Assembly (NCBI GenBank): GCA_050084515.1
Contig: CM114271.1
Span: 9,114,001-9,178,000 of the forward strand
Source of the DNA: Blasia pusilla
Taxonomy: Eukaryota > Marchantiophyta > Marchantiopsida > Blasiales
Direction of reading: 5' to 3'
Length of the DNA stretch: 64,000 nt
The first letter of the stretch is position 1. Every line of letters begins with the position of its first letter. The notes under the pieces are model-generated. The model was given only the letters and a program-made list of their open reading frames with translations, ran no database searches and was not told where the DNA came from. Of the stretch, positions 35,531 to 48,810 are shown one piece after another. The translations under genes were made by a program, and so were the position numbers.

Positions 35531-36059
35531 TTTCCTAGAGGTTCTTGATATGTTATGAACTCGTTGAGCAAGTTGAGATGACATCTATACATATATCACC
35601 CTCTTGGAGCCTAGAGAGGAGTATACCCCAGAGGAAGGCTCATTTTTTCACAGTTGAGCCTTCCAAGCATAGCCCAAGACAGGGTGTTGCCAACGTGCGT
35701 TAGAGTTGGATTTCCTCACATTAAGGGTGAGTTTGGCTCAATTTTTATTTTATGTAATAAGGGCGCGTTGTGTTTCCCATTTATTTTCATGGTGTGACCT
35801 TCTTATGATTGTGTATATGTAGATGTGTTCTGTTATATATATTGTACTTGTTGTGTTAATGCACGTTTGTGTATGGAAATAATCTATAACTATATTATTA
35901 TTGGAGAGTGCCCATTCAATTTGCAAACTTATCTCCCACATCTTGAGGCCACTACAAAAGCCCATTGGTTTAGGCATGCTCCGAAGCTACGGAGATCTAT
36001 TGCATACAATAGAGAATCGCAATAGCTAATGATAACCCATTTCTCGATTGAAGATGATG

Positions 36060-37258
36060 GGCGCAATATGTAAGGAATGAGTCAAGCCGCTCCCCCATAG
36101 CCCCATACATCTCTATGGCTAGGGGGACAAATCAATGTCCATCGTGAAGTTGAGTGTAGAGATGGGTCTTCTTCACCGCCGCCCCCTTTGCCTCCGCCGT
36201 TTCTCCTTGTAGCACTCTCCCTTGTGCTACCACTTAGGCTTACACAACCTCCCGCATAGGATCTGTCACGACAACGTTCGCCATCACCACTTCAACCTCT
36301 CGTGCCATATAAAGCTCAACACGGATAAGGGAATCCCGCGTGGATTAGTGCCTCTCTCTCTACATGTGGAAGCAACTCTTACGAGCAATACTGAACATCA
36401 TATGAGGCACAAAATCATGAGTGGAAATCCTCTCACCCCCAATTGGACAGCGTGTTAAATGCATACGAAGTGGATCGAGACTGTAGCGACACTCACAATG
36501 CGTCGTACCAACCACTCATGGTTGGGGGAGCCCAATCGGAACCGCATCGCTATGGTGTAGGTAAGGGGTGCGATATAGAAAGTCGGGATGAGGGGACAAG
36601 CCCCCACCCATGAGCCTTCCCTCTTTATGGAGCAAGAGTGAATACACGCCCGAACCTCCATGGGAATATCCCGGTCTAACACAGTAACTCTAAAAACTGC
36701 CTCAAAGTGGGCTTCCATTAGAGAAGATTGGAGCCCAGCCTAACCGAAGGTAACTAAGGAGGAGAAAGTAGAGAGAAAAGCTCTAGCCTCACCTAGAAGT
36801 GAATCTCTACATGCTCCAAGGGAAGACTACAGTGAGAACATGCCATCCTCAATGTGGGATACATATTGTCGAAGAAGTGGTCTATCCCTAACCATAAATC
36901 TAAAGCAAAGAAGGGGTGCTACTATGGCCCAACTCCCCAAAAAGCCGAGGGCGCCACTAATTCCGTCGAGAGAAGAACTACTCCACCAAAGGCAATCTAC
37001 CACTGGAGAGTCCTCGGGAGGAAAGCAATCACGAAGGTGTTTGTATATCATACCTGACTACCCTCCCGCCGCAATCCTAGGAGAACATCTAAATGCCCGT
37101 GCAAAGAGGGACGCGTCAAAGCATAGAACTGTGTCAAGATGGAAGTTATGTGCAAAAGCTCGAATGTCAACCATTGGGCGAGAATGTAGCCTTTGGAGGG
37201 CATCCAAATCCCTAAACCTGGTAAGCCTTAGAACGCTTACGGGACATTTGTGTCGCAT
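36060..37258 (-). pseudogene. Unrecognised degraded coding region
   Basis: Minus-strand frames at 37258-37058, 37051-36827 and 36718-36455 are separated by single stops and read like protein (RFRDLDALQRLHSRP, then LWWSSSSLDGISGALGFLGSW, then RVTVLDRDIPMEVRACIH). The layout resembles the extra open frame of Athila/Tat-type elements, but I see no decisive motif. It could equally be noise from a GC-balanced stretch. Confidence 0.25.
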
Positions 37259-37869
37259 CTCTATCTCTTTGTCCTAGACACTTGTAACCAACATGTCACC
37301 ACCACATGCCCTTCAAGAGAACCTCTTCATAATCGACGTGTTGGGAGGAGCTCTTAAAAGTTACCACATGGGCTATTAGAAAGGGCCGTAAAAAGCAACT
37401 GACCCTAATCGCCACGTGTCGATGGTGCATGATGTACATCGTGGAGCGGCCACATCTGGGGCTCAGTCGATTAAAGATGAAACATGAAAAGACAGAGAAT
37501 TTCTTTTCTCTCGTCTCACGGAAACGAGGGAAGTTTGAAGAATGGAGTAGACCCGATCGAAGATCAGGCAATCAGCTTCTCACAGTAGTATTCAGAAAAG
37601 GCAAAATCAATTCATGAGAGGCGTGGGTGGTGGGGCGTTCCTGCTGTGAACGTGACATTTGTTGTTAGTTCCTGCCCATTTCGTCGCTTTGTGGAACCGT
37701 GCAAGGGCCGGCTGCCAAATCGGGAGGTTGCTGTCTTCGTGCTTGCGGCTATTGTGTAAAGAACGCTCAGCCGCTGGCATTTTTTCGTATGAGTTCACTC
37801 TATGGAGTAGAGGGTGTATTTTCCAAGTGCCACTGACGAATTACCATAGGTTTCTGTCGGTAGATCTGG

Positions 37870-38181
37870 GTCTCTAGGGTTTTGCACGCACATTTCCCCG
37901 GCAAGCTCCAAAAGGCTCTCTCTAACGAAAGATCTTTCGAAATTGTTGAAGGGCAAAGCCAGACAATTCAGGTATAGTACATGAATTAGGTTTAGTGTCT
38001 AGGCGGAGAGAAAGCAAGCGAGTGAACAAATGGTTGTGGTTAGTTGCTGCTTACTTTCTTTTCGCTTGGTCTGGAAGGTATTTGGGGAGGATGTTGTCGT
38101 CAACAGCATCTGGAGAAGAGTAAGATAACTACGCAAATTTCTAGAGGTCTTGAAAGGTGACGATCCTCGAGCGTCGCTTAC

Positions 38182-38234
<53 letters not shown>

Positions 38235-38325
38235 GCGCTGGAGGCGGCACTTTCGTCCTTGCAAGGGGAGTCAGGGAAGACTTAGAAGTTTCGTGTCCTT
38301 TTGAGGGGAAGGTTGAGGAAGAGTG
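37870..38325 (+). promoter_or_regulatory. Probable 5' leader of the resident gene
   Basis: ATTCAGGTATAG at about 37968 could be a splice donor of a leader intron. A (GA)n tract at 38184-38230 precedes the start codon by about 100 bp, a common plant leader or promoter motif. No clear TATA box was identified. From 37280 to 37870 no gene is seen. Confidence 0.35.
38184..38230. repeat. (GA)n microsatellite in the leader of the resident gene
   Basis: About 23 GA units upstream of the ATG at 38326. Confidence 0.9.
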
Positions 38326-41300
38326 ATGTACCGGTCGGCTTCTCGCTACGAATCACGAATTCAGGAGAAGCCTCCGAGATCTTCAAGACCTTCATGGGGC
38401 GACGGTCGCTCTTACTCAGGTTCCATCGAGGAGGATGGTGGCCGTTCAGCTGCGTACCTGGTTGACGACACGCAGTTGCTGGATAGGGACTTTCAGGGTC
38501 TACGAGGAAGTAACGATCTGAGAGAGGCACAGAGATTAGCTGCTAGCTTTTTCAGTGCGCAAGTTTTGTCTTCAACTCCTCCGGATGTTTACAGAGATGT
38601 CAGACCTAGCAGAGCTTTGAGTCCCGAAGCACCGATGGAAAGATATGCGTCTCAATCCAGCCGGCATTACAGAGAGCGTGATGTAGGAGAGGAGCGATGG
38701 GCAAATCGCTCTATTAGCCAGGAACGCTACCACTCCGCTAGGTCTCTGGAGCCTGATGTTTGGGAAGATGACAAGAGAGAGCGCATGGATGTTTATGGAG
38801 TGCCTGGGAGCAGGGGAAGGAAAAGAGACGACAATTATGGATGGGAGGAAGTCAATCCCGAGTATGGGGCACGAAAGGACGCTGACTATCCCGTGCATGC
38901 AGATGCTGATGCCATGCGGGTTACCAAGCGGGTCGATTGGACAGGGTTGTTTAGGGCGGATGGCAGAGAGGTCGCCGTCGTTGACGCGCCGTTAAGCAAG
39001 CGATCTAATTCGAGCTACGAGGGTCGTCAATTTGTTGAGCCCTATCGGAATGGACAGGACGATCTTCTGGAGGTTGAAGAGTCTGCGTATTCTGGCCGCG
39101 TTAGAGATCCTCAATACGGCTATCAAAGCCTCCGGAAAGGGGGAGTGTACATCGACGATGTGCCCGACGTGCCTGAGGATTATGGGCTCAGTGGTAGTAT
39201 GGCTTCAGGCCGGGCTGTCGGCCGAGGTGGTCTTAGGGAGAGTGATTGGGTTATGGATGCAAGTCGTTACGAGGACAGAGATTCCTACCCTAGGCGCAGT
39301 GGCGGAGTGAATGATGTCGGTGAAATCCCCACTGGTTTTTCGGGCGGAAGCTTGTCTTATCCTTCGAGTCGCGTAAGTGGCCACATGGGAAGAAGGCAAA
39401 TGAATACCAAGCCGAATTATTCAATCCGAGCCAGTTTAACAAATCGTGATATACTTGGATTCTACTATGGCAATTCCTCACACCAGCCCAGGAAGGAGTA
39501 TCCTAGAAAGTACAACGGCTCTGGTGCCCCCCATGGTAGATTTGATAGGGGTCTCCCAAGAGGAGAATCTGGATCTTGGAATGGGGTTGGAAGGTCATCG
39601 GCAGGTTCGGACAGTGTGAAGGATGATAGTGTTCTTTCACGGAAAGGCAAGAAAAGGTGGGCAAAATCACCAAAAGCAGGAGATACTCCGCATGTCTCAC
39701 ATACTTCTCATGGTAAGAGATTCAAGAGAGAAACTGAAGCTGATAAGCTGTTTCTCATGCATAACAGCAAGGCGACTACCCTCCCATCTGAGTCAAATAG
39801 GCGGGATATGCCAAGCCGATTACAGTTTTCTGAAAAGGGTAAAGAGATAGAGGAGAAAAAAGCAGTGAGCATGGATGATGCTGAAAAGACTTTGGAAATG
39901 GTGAAGGTTTCTGCAGACAACAGTTTGTGGGATCACTCAGATTCCTGGTCTGACAGCGAAGAGGAGAAGGCTGGTAATTGGGAGTCTGCCGCAAAGGAGG
40001 AGGGACCCAATTGGCCCTCACCTGGTGAGGAGCGCGATAAGTCGACTGTCCAATCCTTGCAGGCAGCTTGTGACGAGGCTAAGAACTTTCTAGGTGAGTG
40101 TTCTAAGGATGACGACGATTTTCGAGATTGGGAGTCTCTTGCATCTGATTTGGACGACCAGTTGGATGACGTTTGTGTGCAGCAGGGGGTGGAGAGTGAT
40201 GGCTCTGGATCGCCATCTAGTGAGGCGGTGGATGTCGGCCTCATTCCCAGTATGTCCAGAGTGGAGGAAGCAGGAAATGGAAAAGCTGACGGGAAGGTTG
40301 TACTGAATCAGGATTCAGAAATGGTTCAATTGGATAATGAGAAAGATGAGGAATTTGATGTGGTAACTACCAGGGAAGTCATACAACTCGACGATCTTGG
40401 CAGTGCACCAGTTGCAAAGGTGGTTTCGGTTATAGAAGAGGATCATGAAAGTGGGATGAACAGGGAGGACAAGGCATTTGACTATTACATTTCCCTCTTT
40501 GAGCAGGATGCTGAGTTGAAGAAGCTTTATGAGGCTAATATTAATGGCGGTAGCTTTGAGTGTCTGGTTTGTGCTGGTGTCGGAGCTAAGTGAGTGCTTC
40601 TCTTCCAGGCTTGAACTAGTTGTCATTACAAGTATGAGTTGAATGTGGTGTTTCTTGGTTGTGAATTAGATGAAGACAAAGAGGTGTGTTGAGGATTTGT
40701 ATCGTAAGACGGAATAGAGTTGTTTGTGAGCTACAGGGTTTCTTCTGTGGGTTTAGTGGCCACTTTCAGACATGTATGTCAGAGGTAAGCTTATTGGAGT
40801 TTGTAGGGAATAGCCACATGGCTGCCTAGTCTCTTATGTTTCACTTTAATATCACTGCAGGAAGAAAAAAAGGTTTCCAGATGTGGGAAGCTTGGTACAA
40901 CATGCCCAGAAGATTTGTAAAACAAAGAAGCGTCCGGAGCATCGTGGTTTTGCACATGCTCTATGTCATCTTCTAGGCTGGGATACAGCAGCTTGTGGTC
41001 CATCTCCTCTGTCTCGGGTCTCAAACCCTACACAGGATTCATCGGGGCCAGCAGGGCAACAAAATGATAAAATAGTGAAAACGGTAGTTGTCTTCATTAT
41101 TGCCAATGTTTACTTTTTTTGTAAATCCTAATGATTCTGACTTTTTTTTCCTTCTCTCTGAAGAGGTAAATACCCATGGTCATGAGACAAATTATTATTC
41201 AGAACGGGTGGGCTTCTGGGATGTTGTGTAGTGCCAACTGCAAGTATCTGGATAAGTTTGATCATCCTTTCTTTGGAATAGTTCTTCAAAATATAACTTC

Positions 41301-42448
41301 TCTGAGAGAGGATCACTGAAGCCACTTGATAGATGTTTTCATGATAGGCTGGTTAGTTTTAGTGTTGGATATATGTTGTACATGTGGTGGGTGAAACCAT
41401 GGACCAGAATGTTGATGTATAATACCTGTTGAAAGTGTGTAGGAGCATGGTCCAGCACACTGATGACCTTGTGGCTTTGTTCTTTCTCATAAGACCTCAT
41501 AAGTTCTTGCTTTGGGTTAACTTCAACTTCTGTCTGGAAGTCACTGAGATGGCTAGTTTGGAAATTGTGCAGGCGCTCAGTAAACCTGCTGCTGATATGG
41601 ACTGGGAATTGGAATCTGCCAGAAGATTGTTTGAGGAGCAATTGAAAGACGTAGAAAATAGTTCAAGTCTAGAGTCTAAAGTGGCCGACATGGTTGTGGG
41701 GAAGAGCAAATCCTTGGTTCAGGAACAAGGAAAGAGTGATGATATTGCTGATGTATCTACAGACAAAGTTTCAGTTATGGATTTGACTACTATGGGTGAT
41801 AATTCCAGAGCTGCAAAAGTTAGTGTGGTCTCTTCAAGTTCATGTGTTTCCGGGCAGCATAATGTTACTGTGCAAAACTCTGTGAAAGATGATGGTGGGA
41901 CTGTGGAAGTGTTGACATTGGTACCACCAGGGCTTGCAGACACTGCTGGTAGACTGAATGAAGTTACTGTGATTGTTGCACCTGAGGAGTCGGTCCACTG
42001 TCCAGGATCAGGAGTACAGAGTGATGTTGTTAAGCCTGTACAATCACCTGTTGCAGTTGAAGGTGATGGAACTCATGTGACATCTTCAGGATTTCCACTA
42101 GCACAAGATGTAGGTAAGGAAGCCAAGAAGTTTGGTGTGTCAAAAAATCAGTTAAATGCAGGAGTTGAGAGATCATCAGGTGTTGCAAGGACAGATGGTG
42201 AGTTCCTAAGGTGTGCTTTGATTCCATCAGCTACAATTCTGGGAAGAATAGAAGATAAAAGTATTTCGATTTCAACAGGAGGAAATTCAGCACCTGGGCG
42301 CAGTGGTTCTCATACTGCTGCACTGGAGTCTCTGAATGTAATTAAGCCTGATGTGGGTTTCTCAGTCTTGCTGGCCATGCAAGATGGAGGCAGAATGGGT
42401 GGTGGTCCCCCTCCAGCAGACGCTAAAGCTTCCGATGTAGGCTCTTAG
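38326..42448 (+). CDS. Resident plant gene: zinc-finger-like protein related to XS-domain family N-terminal region
   Basis: The ATG at 38326 (MYRSASRYES) opens a long first exon to 40589, about 755 codons, rich in Arg, Ser, Asp and Gly with no membrane segment. Its end has DYYISLFEQDAELKKLYE and FECLVCAGVGAK. A GTGAGT donor at 40590 and CAG acceptor at 40858-40860 join phase-correctly to KKKRFPDVGSLVQHAQKICKTKKR and HALCHLLGWD, which is the conserved core (CxxC...H, then KTKKR..HR, then LGWD) of plant proteins such as Arabidopsis At3g22430. A further intron probably starts at 41084 (GTAGTT) and ends at 41572. The last exon, 41573-42448, is acidic and low-complexity and stops at TAG. The XS RNA-binding domain itself is not visible. 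A nuclear RNA-related role is inferred only. This is the only intact, clearly non-mobile gene here. Confidence 0.7.
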
Positions 42449-43980
42449 AGAGCATTTTACTTTTTGTGAGGACTGGAGAAATGTCAGCTGTACAGGTGGC
42501 TAAAACCTGAGGTGCGTGTTGAAACTGCGAGGTGTGAAGTTCTCTTAGTGTCTCCATGAGTTAGCCTTGCTACTGTTTTATATTTCAGGTGTACATCCAA
42601 AGTTGTCTGGACTGAATTTCACTAAGCAAAATAGTAGATCGTGGCTTGGATGATAGGCAATTAAATGTTGATCTTAAAATGTTTTTTGGTCTAGATGATG
42701 TTTTCCTGGACAGTAAAGAATTTGATTGGCTCAATGCCTTAGTTCTCACTGGTTTGTGCTCTTTTTGCGCAGCTTTGTGCAGCAAGTTTCAATCTCCACA
42801 ATGGTTTTGTTGCAACTTCACTGGTGACAGAACCTCTGATAACAAATGGTCTTTCGTCATCCAGATGTCAGTGATAGATATGCCTGAACCTGAAATGGAG
42901 TCTGAGGTATCTGTAAGGTGGAACCCCATGCCTTCAGATGTGTGTTGTTTACCAATGCACTATAAAGGCTTAGGACAAGAGTTGAATTAGAACTTCCTGG
43001 TTTCCTTTGTTGTTAGTCTTTGGTTCTGAACCGGCTGCTAAGATGTTTGCGAGGGGGGAACAAATGAGAGGGTGGTCATACATATGACTTTTTGGACCAG
43101 TATGAGGAAGGGAAGAAGAAACTTGATGGTCACATTCCTATGACTACGTGGAGTGTTCTGTACTCATGAGCTCTGCGATCTTACAGAAACTTTTATCAAT
43201 TATCTGGACCAAGCTTTTTGGCTTGAATTCTGGACTTGCTGCACAAGAATATACATAAACTAAGGGGTGATTTTTTTCCAAGTATAATTCTTTTTGTTTC
43301 TAAAGTTTTTAGTATTTTGTAGATCTTCTGATTCTCATGATTGTGTTTGTGAAAGGTATAGTGTGTTGTGGGAGTATAGAGCATTCTATAGCACTTTCTG
43401 AAATTGTAGAAGACAAACATTTGGTGTGGTTGTGTATCACGTGTGTAAATTCTGTGTGGGCAGGGACTTCTGCAACCTAAAGTTTGGTAGTCCCTTTTTT
43501 TATGGACCAGCTTGGTCACCTCTTTCTTTATGGATCATGATTTTGGTTTGTGTAATTGAAGGTTAAAAACTTTCATGTTAATCCCCTTCCTTCAGATTGC
43601 CTGCCTTTTTTCACTCTTCCTTTCTACTTTCATAGGATATCTCTTGCACATCCACTCCTTGCGGGGAAAAACTAAAGTCTCAATATCATTGGGACCATTA
43701 GACACCAAGTCAGAGTTTGAGTGGGGATATGACTGGTATAGGTGGAAGAGGCAAAACTGAAGATGGAAGTAAATAAAATCTGGGAGATTTTGGGATCTAT
43801 GTTCAAATGAGATGTTCTGGTCATCTCTTAATTTTTTGATTTCCTTACAACATGCGTTGAACCATGGCAGTTCAGGGTTTAGGGTCTAAATCTTAAATCT
43901 TAAGGAACCCTGGAAACCTTATCTTTTGCAGCTGAATTTACGTTCCTCTTGCACTCCGACAACAACTCCGGTTGAAAAAT
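42449..43980 (+). other. 3' region of the resident gene, no second gene seen
   Basis: Short open frames (for example 42646-42990) lack recognised motifs. Part of this may be untranslated region or further exons of the preceding gene; I could not place a polyadenylation signal with confidence. Confidence 0.3.
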
Positions 43981-43985
43981 AACAT

Positions 43986-44420
43986 AGTTGGTAACATAGT
44001 TTGGAATCTTATGGAGTAGTTGGTAACATAGTTTGGAAACTTATGGAGTGCTGGAGTAAGTTGGAAACTTATGGAGTAGTTGGTAACATAGTTTGGAAAC
44101 TTATGGAGCGTTTGTTGTCATTCCTAGCACTCTCAAGGCCATTGCAACTCCGAGATGCATTTGGGATGAATAATTTGGAATTGAAAAGCTTATTGGGAGA
44201 CATTTCCAATGCACCAAAGATACATATGGACACACAAGTAATAAAATGCGATTGGCCTAGAATTGTTGGAATGAGATCTTGGGTTGAGGATCACCGAAAG
44301 TGGCTCAAAAAGGAGTCTTTGAAAGAAAGTGAAATTTTCTAAAACTGTATATCTTGGGGAGGGTCTCCAAGGCCCCTTTGGAGCCTGAACTTTTTTTGGG
44401 AAGCATGGGGATTGAACTAG
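43986..44420 (+). repeat. Short tandem repeat and LTR debris
   Basis: The unit GTTGGTAACATAGTTTGGAA with CTTATGGAG recurs three times at 43986-44108. From 44120 the sequence resembles the inner part of family L LTRs (ATGCATTTGGGA, then GCACCAAAGAT). Nothing is recognised from 44420 to 45050. Confidence 0.5.
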
Positions 44421-45049
44421 GAAGACAAGACGGATGGAGAGGTTAGCAGTAGGGTTTCATTACCAAGCCAAGTCCAAGTAGTCCCATTTTGGATGCTAAT
44501 ATTGGACTTTGATGAGAGGCTTAGATATCGAGTTTCAATTAAAGACTTGTTTGAGGTTGTATGGGATAGTTGGGATCAGCAAATGGACTATCATTGTTGT
44601 AGGTCCCTACACTATCAAGGAAGTTTGTCCCAAGTCTTGAATGATTATCAAGGAGAAACTTGAGGGGAGAGGCAAGAGACAAGGAAAGTATTTGAATGGA
44701 CTAAGGCTTCAAGATGGCGATAGTGGATGAATCATCATTCAAATGTTGAATCGAGTGTGACAAACCAAGAGAAGAATCATTACCTTATCAATAGCCAAAG
44801 AAAGAGAGTGTGGCCCCTAACATGCCCACAAGTTCTAAGCATGAAAATGTCCCATATTTGAATCCTTCAACATGGTGGTAAATTCCAAATCCAAATGACT
44901 TGGTACTTCATGTTCAAATAATGGATCTAATGGAGACCACATTAAGTGGATTGCAAGTTGGAGATGGATTGAGCATCCATCTGTAGCAAGAAACTTTGTA
45001 AGCCCAATTTTCCCACTCTATTCACAAGAATGGGGTGTTCATATAAGGT

Positions 45050-45487
45050 CAAGGAATTCCTCATTGAATTCAACCTTTATTGTGAAGCGTTACAGGCCCA
45101 AGAGGAGGACAAGATCACTATGGTAATAAAATTTCTAAATAATCCTGTGCTCCAATAGTGGATGGACCATCGTGAAGAAGATTCAGGCACTGCGTCCTCT
45201 TTGACTCTTTGAGTTGCGAGGAGTTCAAAATGCTTACTGGTGATCGATTTACTCTAGAGTACGAAGATTTTGGAATTGTGCGGAGTTTGTGCATTTGAGG
45301 CAAGTAGGGTCCATAAGCACTTACGTTTGTGAGATTAGCATAAAGTTGATCTCATTTCCTAGTGGGCTTAAACCAAGGGTTGGAAAGGCCCTCTTTCAAA
45401 TACCCAACCTACTAAAGACCCATCCGGAACTCTTGAAACTAGAGGAGAAGATTGGGGACGATGAGATTCAAGGCCACAGACCCTTTG
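45050..45487 (+). pseudogene. Gag fragment of the chromovirus type
   Basis: FKMLTGDRFTLEYEDF, AEFVHLRQVGSIST and KALFQIPNLLKTHPELLKL are visible across two frames. They match the gag remnant at 19731-20010. An LTR start (TGTCGCGACCCTCATAACC) abuts at 45488, apparently cut off after about 50 bp by a purine-rich tract (45540-45610). Confidence 0.55.
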
Positions 45488-47539
45488 TGTCGCGACCCTC
45501 ATAACCAAACGAGTGCCAAGCGGAACATGAAAACTCTAGGAGGCGCGGTAGGAGGAGAGGAGGAGAGGAAGAGAGGAAGAGAGGAAGAGAGGAGAGAGGA
45601 GAGAAGAAACTACTTTCAACCCAAAGAGATACTTTTTTTTGAAGAGATTTTAATGTGATTTGAAGAGTGTTTCCGTTGGGTTGAAGAGAGGAAACTTTTT
45701 GTGTGGATTTTTTTGCACTTTTTTTCTCAGTGCTTAGTCATTTCCATAAATTTTTTTTTCCTCTTCCACATTTTGGCAACCCGTCTGAATCCGACAAGTT
45801 GCAACTTGCACAAAATTTTAAAAATTGAAAAAATCATTGAAATCACAAATGTGGAGCAAATCACTTTTTCCATCCAAGGTCTGGAAACAATCTATCATTT
45901 TCCCTTGGTTGAATAGAGTTCAAGCTCACAGTGAAGGTTGTGGCAAATGAAAGTACAATCTAAGACCTCATTTTGCATCCTCAAAGTGGTTTGTTTAAAA
46001 TACTTCGCACTTCTTTGAGGGATAGAATTGGTTGGTGGATTCCTATTCCTACCTCTGACTATCTTAAAACTACAAGCAACACATAGTACATGTGATTGCA
46101 AGGGAAATACCTTTTCCCACTTGTTTCTCTTTGGATAAAATCATCACAAGAACATGTGGGAAAGCAACAGATGTGCATCACATACACCCTTGTGACACTT
46201 GAATTTACAGTGCTGTTCTTGACCCAATACATCCTTCCTATTCCATTGCCACTCTGAACGTCTTTTGTGGCGATGATTTCCATGTTTGCCTCCCGAGCTG
46301 ATGCGATTCGCTTTGCTCTCTCCACCGTTGGCCTACACATTATGTTTCTCTTCACCCCATTTCTAGACTCAAACAGAAATAGTGAATTGAGAACATCCAC
46401 CTTCTCCGGGTACATGTTGACATCAATCTTGGGTTGAATCCAAAATGCAAAGGTCTCTGTAATGCGAAGATGCTCCAAATTGCCTCCGTCTACGAGTCTG
46501 AAACCGACACTTGTAAGATTCTCCACTTTGTCTTGAGTGCAATTAGTACTTGGAGCAATGGGCCCCATTGTGGGGGTATTCCCTGGAGCTCCAATGGCAG
46601 CGGGATAAGACTTCTGGAAAGCGCAAGATTCATTTGGGAAGAAGAAGTACTTCAAATGATCCCTGATCCTGGTGAAACGATCAAAGGTTTTGAGCCCCTA
46701 GAAGCCAGGAAGTGGTCGTCCAGTCCTTGTACAATTCTTATTCAGGAAAGTGCCGCATGCTCTCCTAATGCAATCAGATCCTGCCCTGCAAGTGGGTCCA
46801 CGTCCAGGGTTGCTTCGAGATATATGCCACCTTTTGAGGTTACAATCCACCTTAATGACCGGAATCCCATACTGTTGAACTACCCCAGAGACTGGATGTT
46901 GTGAACTTCCAGCAACGGAGGCCTTTTGAAATAAAACATTCACTGATTTTGGAGAAGTTACTTCTACTCAAATTTGGGAGCAATCTGGGGTCTCCGAATA
47001 CCTGGGCAGCGTAATTTCTTCATCCAAATCAGTCACTGGGTTCGTTCCTTGATGCTGCCTTTTCACTTGCCTGAAGTCAAGATACTTATCTGGTCTCCAC
47101 AAGTCTTGCTCGGACTGCTCTACCACCATCTATATGGGACGTCTTGAAACACGCCCATGAATATCCCCACCAATGTGGACATCTTGCTCGAGGGGAGTTC
47201 TTGCTACGCACCGATTGAAGGCTTCCACATAGAGTTTCTCATCACCAAATCTCACAACGGCCCTGACATAGAGCTCGTAAATCGCAGGTCCCTTTCCTTT
47301 GGTTATGCCTATTTTGAGGAAGATATGGGATGCTGCAGACTGTAGCATTGCCCTTGCCTGGTCTTGTTGGCATGCCTCTACAAGTGAAATTCTTTGGCAT
47401 GCTTGTGACGACCTCCAGGAGGAATAAACACTCTTTGATCCACTTGTGTTGGGGCAGAGGGCATTTTCATGAATGTTCAATCCCTGCAACGACGGAAATG
47501 TGAGTAGGGAAAAAAAATAGCTCTATAAGGGAAGAAAAT

Positions 47540-48310
47540 AGCAACCTATCGGAACCCGACGGGTTAGAAGTCGGAGGCATCCCATGAATGACTGTGCAAC
47601 CCGTTGGTTTCCGACGTGTTGCAACACCCCATGAACCACCTACTACAACCCGTTGGATTCAGATGGATTGCAAGTAACTTTGGCCACTCCGGGTTGGAAG
47701 ATCCAAGTGCAAGTCATCAGAATCCGACGGGTTGCACATGGATTTTCCAACCTCCGACTTGAAACGGGTTGCAAGTCGGAGGCATCCCTGGAATGTCCCA
47801 AGAACCTCTTATTCCAACCCAGCACCCCGAAACCTCCTACTGCAACCCGTCGGAATCGGAAGGGTTGAAAGAAGCAAGCTGGTCCGGTCTCAAAAATCCT
47901 TGTGCAACCCGTCAAATTCCGTTGGCTTCCAAGAAGTGTCCACACACGAAGTTTTGTAACATGTCAAAATTCAACGGGTTCCAATTAACTTGCACTGATG
48001 CAACCTGTCTGAATGCGAGGAGTTGGAGACAGACGCAACCTATCAAAATGCGGGGAGTCGGAGACAAACGCAACTAGTTGGAATCCGACGAGTTCTAGAG
48101 AGACGCAACCTGTCGGAATCCGATGGGTTGTAGATTGAGTTAACTCGATGGATTGCAAGCCTTGCAGCTTGCAATCCATCGGGGTCAAGCTATTTGCAGA
48201 CCTTGTATACATGCAACTTGTAATCCGACGGGTTGCACACTCATGCAACCAGTCGGATTCCGACGGGTTGCACACTTAGGCAACCAGTCGCATCCGACGG
48301 GTTGATTGGT
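47540..48310. repeat. Palindromes in the copy C transposase intron
   Basis: About 15 copies of the 25-bp near-palindrome, including ones at 47842, 48071, 48106 and about 48245. In this copy the centre is mostly GGAATCC rather than the GGAGTCC or GGACTCC of copies A and B. Confidence 0.8.
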
Positions 48311-48773
48311 TTCTATGGTTTGAAATCCCTATCGTTCCCACGCTTTTCAACTTGAGTTGCAACTTTTCAAACAATTCTCAGCATGAGCTCGAAAGGACAA
48401 AATACGGAACTCACCTGCCGCATGAAGTTTCCCCATTGTCTCATTTGTATAGTCCACCAATTGAGCCAAGAGCACAACTCTTTGTACTTCCCCTCAATCG
48501 CATGCTTCCTTCACCACCCACGAAGTTCTTTTTGGCACTCCATAGCCTGTTTCAAGGTTTTGGTGTCCTTGCAGCGTTGGAGCAGAGTGACATGCTCTGT
48601 TCTCTTATTCTCCTTGATGCAAGATTTGGTGTACCGGGTCATAGACTGTTGCCAATGGAAAGCAACCGACCTTTCCCTCTCTGGTTGAACCTCTCCACCC
48701 TAGAACACTTCCTTGATAGCAATCCATCCAGGTTGTGCATTTTCCGCCATGAATCCATAAATTTTTGGAGGTG

Positions 48774-48776
<3 letters not shown>

Positions 48777-48810
<34 letters not shown>
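48777..48810. repeat. 34-base poly-T run inside the copy C transposase exon
   Basis: Copy A has only GGCCTTTTGTTTTCC at the same place. The run therefore expanded after divergence, or it is an assembly artefact. Confidence 0.9.

Noticed and set aside
42646-42990. Additional exon or small gene after the resident gene
   Set aside because: No motif, no clear splice sites, and composition like untranslated sequence.
45540-45610. Purine-rich GAGAGGA tract as a polypurine tract
   Set aside because: No LTR start follows it; it looks like a microsatellite interrupting an LTR.
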